This document shows, in pieces, positions 14,874 through 18,183 of a DNA stretch of 18,183 nucleotides. The stretch is taken from assembly GCA_950075905.1 (NCBI GenBank), contig CATMVR010000024.1, forward strand, positions 1-18,183, read 5' to 3'. The notes beneath the pieces are model-generated. The model made no database searches. It was not told the DNA's origin and was given only the letters and a program-made list of their open reading frames with translations. Position 1 is the stretch's first letter, and each line of letters starts with the position of its first letter. The position numbers were made by a program, and so were the translations under genes. This stretch comes from an uncultured Persicitalea sp. Lineage in GTDB: Bacteria > Bacteroidota > Bacteroidia > Cytophagales > Spirosomataceae.

Positions 14874-15640
14874 CCAAAGTACTGATCATTGAGGATGAAA
14901 CTCCCGCCGGGGAGTACTTGAAAAACCTGATCATGCAGCTAGACCCTCAGGCCGAGGTGCTGGGCGTTCTGGAAAGTGTGGTAATGTCAGTAGCCTGGCT
15001 GACCAGCCATCCTGCCCCTGACCTGATTTTTCTGGATGTGCAGCTTGGAGACGGAACCTGCTTTGAAATATTCAATAAAATTTCCGTGCGCAGTCCGGTT
15101 ATTTTTACCACCGCGCACGACGAGTACGCCATTGATGCCTTCCGGCTAAATAGTCTGGACTACCTGCTCAAACCCATTAAAGCTACCGATCTGCACCAGA
15201 GTCTGGATAAGTACTATGAGTCCAGCGGTGAAAGCCTGAAAAATACAATAAAAGGTCTGGAAGACATCATCCGGGGGCAGCAGTCAACCCCAAAAAACAA
15301 CCGCCGGAACTTTCTGGTACCCTACCGTGACAAACTGATACCGATCAGGGACAACGAGTTTGCCTGGTTTGCTATTCAGAACGGAATTGTGGAAGGAGCC
15401 TTGAACGATGGTCGCAGTTACACGATAGACAAATCGCTGGAAGAACTCGAAAATATGCTGGATACCGAACGTTTTTTTCGGGCCAACCGGCAGTTCATCG
15501 TAGCCCGCAGCAGTATTACTGAGATAGAATTCTACTTCAACGGTCGGCTGCTGATCCGGGTTTCTCCCACTTCTCCCAAGCTGATCCTTATTAGCAAAGA
15601 GCGGGTGCCTACTTTCAAAAAGTGGTTTGAAGAGAGCTAG
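14870..15640 (+). CDS. LytTR-family response regulator
   Basis: A 256-residue DNA-binding response regulator. The receiver domain (residues 1-120) is intact: acidic pair Glu8-Asp9 (IIEDE), phospho-acceptor Asp56 (DLIFLDVQLGDG), Thr80/81 (IFTTAHDEYAIDAF) and Lys101 (YLLKP). A linker of ~35 residues follows, and residues ~145-252 are a LytTR DNA-binding domain (FLVPYRDKLIPIRDNEFAWFAIQNGIVEGALNDGRSYTIDKSLEELE...FFRANRQFIVARSSITEIE). LytTR proteins bind direct repeats about two helical turns apart, so the tandem repeats at 5151-5185 and 12431-12465 are candidate targets (inference). The gene overlaps the kinase gene by 4 nt and the convergent SDR gene by 4 nt. Confidence 0.95.
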   Translation: MTKVLIIEDETPAGEYLKNLIMQLDPQAEVLGVLESVVMSVAWLTSHPAPDLIFLDVQLGDGTCFEIFNKISVRSPVIFTTAHDEYAIDAFRLNSLDYLLKPIKATDLHQSLDKYYESSGESLKNTIKGLEDIIRGQQSTPKNNRRNFLVPYRDKLIPIRDNEFAWFAIQNGIVEGALNDGRSYTIDKSLEELENMLDTERFFRANRQFIVARSSITEIEFYFNGRLLIRVSPTSPKLILISKERVPTFKKWFEES

Positions 15641-15645
15641 CTCTC
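15632..15645. repeat. Perfect 14-bp palindrome holding both convergent stop codons
   Basis: GAGAGCTAGCTCTC is a perfect palindrome centred between 15638 and 15639. The central CTAG provides the TAG stop of both the LytTR gene (plus) and the SDR gene (minus). Because of the symmetry, both proteins end in Glu-Ser. It has no T-run and is too short for a clear terminator call. Confidence 0.7.
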
Positions 15646-16440
15646 CTCTGGCTTTACCTCCATATTACTAAGGTCTGGCAAAGGACTTACCGAGGTCCAG
15701 CCGCCATCCACCACCAGACTCTGCCCCGTGATGTGCCCCGAATGAGGAGAAAGCAGAAACAACGCCGCGTGGGCGATATCTTCCCGGATCGCCGGGCGTC
15801 CCATGGGGGTAATGCCCGACCACACCTTCGAATACGTAGTATCTTCCTGCAAGGTCCGTTCGGTAAGTGTTGCGCCTGGTGCCACGGCGTTGATGGTAAT
15901 ACCGTGGGGCGATAGCTCAATCACCAGATTTTTGGCCAGCATTTCCAGGCCCGCTTTGGTCATGGCATAGGCCGCCAGGTACTGATGGGCCTGATGCCCC
16001 ACCACCGACGACATGAGCAGAATCCGCCCCCCTCCTCCCTGCGCCCGCATTTGCCGGGCGGCGGCCTGAGTCAGTAGAAAAGAGCCCATCAGGTTTACTT
16101 CGAGTACCCGCCGCAGGTCGGCCGCAGGGTAGTCAAAAAAATCACCAAATAGCGTAATGCCCGCATTAGCTACCGCTATGGTGAGCGCACCGTAGTTGTC
16201 TACAGCCCCCTGCACCAGCGACTGAATCACGGTTTCGTCGGCGGCATCGCCCGCCAGGCTGATACAGCTTCCGCCTTCCTTCCGGATACTTTCCGCCGCA
16301 CTTGCCACCAGGGCTTCGTCGCGGTCGTTGAGCACCACGCTTGCGCCCTGTAGGCTCAGCTGTCTGGCTATTTCAAATCCGATTCCCTGGCCGGCTCCGG
16401 TCACGATGGCTACCTGGCCAGTGTATAATTTTTCGTTCAT
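15637..16440 (-). CDS. Short-chain dehydrogenase/reductase (SDR), classical type
   Basis: A 267-residue cytoplasmic NAD(P)-dependent oxidoreductase. The cofactor motif TGAGQGIG is at residues 14-21, Asp39 at the end of the second strand favours NAD over NADP, NAG is at 92-94, and the catalytic set is Ser145, Tyr158 and Lys162 (YAMTKAG). The C-terminal region INAVAPGATLTERT and ITGQSLVVDGGWTS are standard. A short tail (PLPDLSNMEVKPEES) follows the core. It is 60 nt downstream of the sugar-acid dehydratase gene on the same strand, so it likely oxidises or reduces a sugar, sugar lactone or 2-keto-3-deoxy acid in the same pathway; the exact substrate is inference. The stop codon overlaps that of the LytTR gene on the other strand. 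Confidence 0.92.
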   Translation of the reverse strand: MNEKLYTGQVAIVTGAGQGIGFEIARQLSLQGASVVLNDRDEALVASAAESIRKEGGSCISLAGDAADETVIQSLVQGAVDNYGALTIAVANAGITLFGDFFDYPAADLRRVLEVNLMGSFLLTQAAARQMRAQGGGGRILLMSSVVGHQAHQYLAAYAMTKAGLEMLAKNLVIELSPHGITINAVAPGATLTERTLQEDTTYSKVWSGITPMGRPAIREDIAHAALFLLSPHSGHITGQSLVVDGGWTSVSPLPDLSNMEVKPEES

Positions 16441-16459
16441 AGGCTACACTTTGTACCAA

Positions 16460-16493
16460 CAGACCGGGGCCAGGCAGTGCCAGCCCCGGTCTG
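16460..16493 (-). promoter_or_regulatory. GC-rich intercistronic hairpin between dehydratase and SDR genes
   Basis: Perfect 11-bp arms CAGACCGGGGC (16460-16470) and GCCCCGGTCTG (16483-16493) with a 12-nt loop fill most of the 60-nt gap. There is no T-run after it on the minus strand, so it may act as a partial terminator or as an mRNA-processing or stability element setting different levels for the two genes. Confidence 0.5.
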
Positions 16494-16500
16494 AATCGGT

Positions 16501-18183
16501 CTAGTGGGAATCGCGGGTTACTTTATCACCGGAGCCACCACGCAGGAAATCCAGATCGGCTCCCTCGTGGGCCTGCATCACGTGGTTGATATGCAGATTG
16601 ACGTACCCGCGTTCGTAGCCGAGCTGCAGCGGCTGCCAGTTGGCCCGCCGCCTGGCCAGCTCTTCGTCGGCTACATCCAGGTGGAGACGACGGTTTGCCA
16701 CATCCAGCTCGATCATATCGCCATCCTGTACCAACGCCAGGGTACCCCCCACTGCCGCCTCGGGCGATACGTGCAATATCACCGTACCGAAGCCGGTACC
16801 ACTCATGCGGCCATCCGAAATACGTACCATATCCATCACTCCCTTTTCCAGCAGCCGCTTGGGGATACCCATGTTGCCTACCTCCGGCATGCCGGGGTAG
16901 CCCTTGGGCCCTACGTTTTTGAGCACCATCACAGTATTTTCGTCGATTTCCAGGTTGGGATCGTCCAGCCGGGTTTTGTAATGATCGATATCCTCAAACA
17001 CCAGCGCTGGCCCCCGGTGTTGCATCAGCTCGGGCTTGAGCGAGGCGGAGGGCTTGAGTACGGCCCCATTTTCGGCCAAATTTCCCTTTACCACTACAAG
17101 CCCGGTGAGTTCTTTTACGGGTTTTTCCAGGCTACCAATCACCTCCGGGTCAAAGCACTCAGCCGACGAGCAGTTTTCCCCTACGGTTTTACCGTTGGCG
17201 GTGATGACGTCGGCGTGAATTTTGGAAAGCATTTCTTTGATCACCACCGGCAAGCCACCGGCGTAGTAAAAGTCTTCCATGAAGTAGCCACCTGAGGGTT
17301 GTAGGTTGGCTAGCAAAGGTACGTCGGCCGAGAGATGGTCGAAGTCTTCCAGTTTCAGATCCACCCCGATCCGGCCGGCAATGGCCAGCAGGTGAATTAC
17401 GAAGTTGGTGGAGCCTCCGATTGCGGCGTTAATCTTGATGGCATTCTCAAAAGCCTCCCTGGTCAGAATCTGCGACATGCGCAGGTCTTCTTTTACCATC
17501 TCCACAATACGACGCCCCGAAAGATGCGCGTTGACCTTACGGCGCGAGTCAACGGCCGGAATGGCGGCATTCTCGGGCAATGTCAGACCCAGTGACTCCA
17601 CCATACAAGCCATGGTAGAGGCAGTACCCATCACAGCGCAGTGGCCGGCACTGCGGCACATGCAGGCCTCGGAGGTGGTGAACTCCTCCTGGGTCATTTG
17701 CCCCTGCCGGTACGCCTCGCTGAACCGCCACACGTCGCTGGTGCCGATGCTTTTGCCCCGGTATCGGCCCGTCAGCATAGGCCCACCCGAAACCACGATA
17801 GTAGGAATATCTACACTGCACGCCCCCATTACCAGCGAAGGGGTAGTTTTGTCGCAGCCACAAAGAAGCACAACCCCGTCGATGGGGTTGGCCCGGATTG
17901 ATTCTTCCACGTCCATACTGGCCAGGTTGCGGTAGAGCATGGCCGTGGGCTTGATGAGGGTTTCGCCCAGCGACATCACCGGAAATTCGAGCGGGAACCC
18001 GCCCATTTCGTAAACGCCGCGTTTGACGCGCTCGGCAATGCCGCGCAGATGGGCATTGCACGGCGCCAGTTCCGAAAAGGGGTTGCAGATGCCGATCACC
18101 GGGCGGCCGTCGAACAGATGCGCCGGCAGGAAGAGGATCTGGCGAAGCAGCGCGAGGAGAACGCCAAGGCGGTTCGCTCGCTG
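16501..18183 (-). CDS. Sugar-acid dehydratase of the IlvD/Edd family (L-arabinonate dehydratase-like), N-terminus missing
   Basis: An iron-sulfur dehydratase that removes water from an aldonic acid to give a 2-keto-3-deoxy acid (non-phosphorylative sugar catabolism). From memory the sequence is very close to Rhizobium L-arabinonate dehydratase along its length, including AVDSRRKV, NAAIGGSTN, FYYAGGLPVV, GAVLKPSASLK, VFEDIDHYK, KGYPGMPEVGNMG and RISDGRMSGTGFGTV (with the proposed catalytic Ser). [2Fe-2S] cysteine positions are present: C14, C82 and C154 counting from the GTG at 18099 (motifs LAPCN, CGCDKTTP, SAGHC). Conserved HLFDGRPVIGICN extends upstream of that GTG to about 18120, so GTG 18099 is not the start. 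From 18121 to the edge the frame stays open but the sequence no longer fits the family (see separate entry). About 40-45 N-terminal residues are lacking. Related substrates such as fuconate, xylonate or galactonate cannot be excluded. Confidence 0.9.
   Translation of the reverse strand, partial: QRANRLGVLLALLRQILFLPAHLFDGRPVIGICNPFSELAPCNAHLRGIAERVKRGVYEMGGFPLEFPVMSLGETLIKPTAMLYRNLASMDVEESIRANPIDGVVLLCGCDKTTPSLVMGACSVDIPTIVVSGGPMLTGRYRGKSIGTSDVWRFSEAYRQGQMTQEEFTTSEACMCRSAGHCAVMGTASTMACMVESLGLTLPENAAIPAVDSRRKVNAHLSGRRIVEMVKEDLRMSQILTREAFENAIKINAAIGGSTNFVIHLLAIAGRIGVDLKLEDFDHLSADVPLLANLQPSGGYFMEDFYYAGGLPVVIKEMLSKIHADVITANGKTVGENCSSAECFDPEVIGSLEKPVKELTGLVVVKGNLAENGAVLKPSASLKPELMQHRGPALVFEDIDHYKTRLDDPNLEIDENTVMVLKNVGPKGYPGMPEVGNMGIPKRLLEKGVMDMVRISDGRMSGTGFGTVILHVSPEAAVGGTLALVQDGDMIELDVANRRLHLDVADEELARRRANWQPLQLGYERGYVNLHINHVMQAHEGADLDFLRGGSGDKVTRDSH
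18121..18183 (+). other. Contig-end segment that does not continue the dehydratase; coiled-coil-like frame on the plus strand
   Basis: On the minus strand these 63 bases would give RANRLGVLLALLRQIL..., which does not resemble the conserved N-terminus expected here (HR.W.KNQG.P in homologues I remember). On the plus strand one frame, open from about 18091, reads EQMRRQEEDLAKQREENA..., a regular, charged coiled-coil pattern with GC-rich codons unlike the rest of the window. This suggests a junction near 18110-18125, either an assembly chimera or a rearrangement. Confidence 0.45.

Noticed and set aside
16504..17295. 263-codon plus-strand frame opposite the dehydratase
   Set aside because: It is a shadow of a strongly recognised enzyme gene on the minus strand.

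Overview
The window looks like an 18.2 kb piece of a Bacteroidota chromosome, most likely from the Cytophagales (Spirosoma/Dyadobacter-like). This is inferred from several things: a C-terminal type IX secretion sorting domain, LytS/LytTR two-component genes, an AraC-HTH/TPR transmembrane regulator, Bacteroidota-type -7 boxes (TAnnTTTG) upstream of several genes, and near-absent Shine-Dalgarno sequences. No tRNA, rRNA, CRISPR array, transposase or phage gene was seen.

Layout from left to right. (1) The 3' part of panC (pantothenate synthesis), cut by the window edge. (2) A secreted seven-repeat FG-GAP-type beta-propeller protein with a type IX sorting tail, closed by a good intrinsic terminator. 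(3) A ToxR/CadC-like one-component regulator: AraC-type DNA-binding domain, one membrane segment, TolB-like domain and TPR repeats. Just downstream lie a direct-repeat operator candidate and a promoter in front of (4) a secreted 735-aa glycoside-hydrolase-like protein. (5) Convergent to it, a 624-aa polytopic membrane protein with the layout of a GT-C glycosyltransferase. (6) A small exported-protein gene broken by an in-frame stop, followed after 5 nt by a macro-domain ADP-ribose hydrolase gene. (7) A small unknown protein on the minus strand. (8) An exported sugar-isomerase/epimerase-fold (TIM barrel) protein with its own promoter. (9) A 650-nt gap that carries a second, better copy of the direct-repeat operator, a -7 box and a 28-codon signal-peptide-like remnant. 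(10) A three-gene signalling operon: degenerate receiver plus GAF protein, LytS-type histidine kinase, LytTR response regulator. (11) Convergent to this, a minus-strand pair: a sugar-acid dehydratase of the IlvD/Edd family (closest by memory to L-arabinonate dehydratase) and an SDR oxidoreductase. This pair fits a non-phosphorylative sugar-acid catabolic route.

The genes suggest a region for sensing and using plant- or polysaccharide-derived sugars, with several regulators. The points most worth a second look are: the 19-bp-period direct repeat shared by two intergenic regions; the receiver-like protein that has lost its phospho-acceptor aspartate and acidic pocket but sits in front of an intact kinase/regulator pair; and the last ~60 bases. 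Those bases do not continue the dehydratase and read as a coiled coil on the opposite strand, so the contig end may be chimeric.
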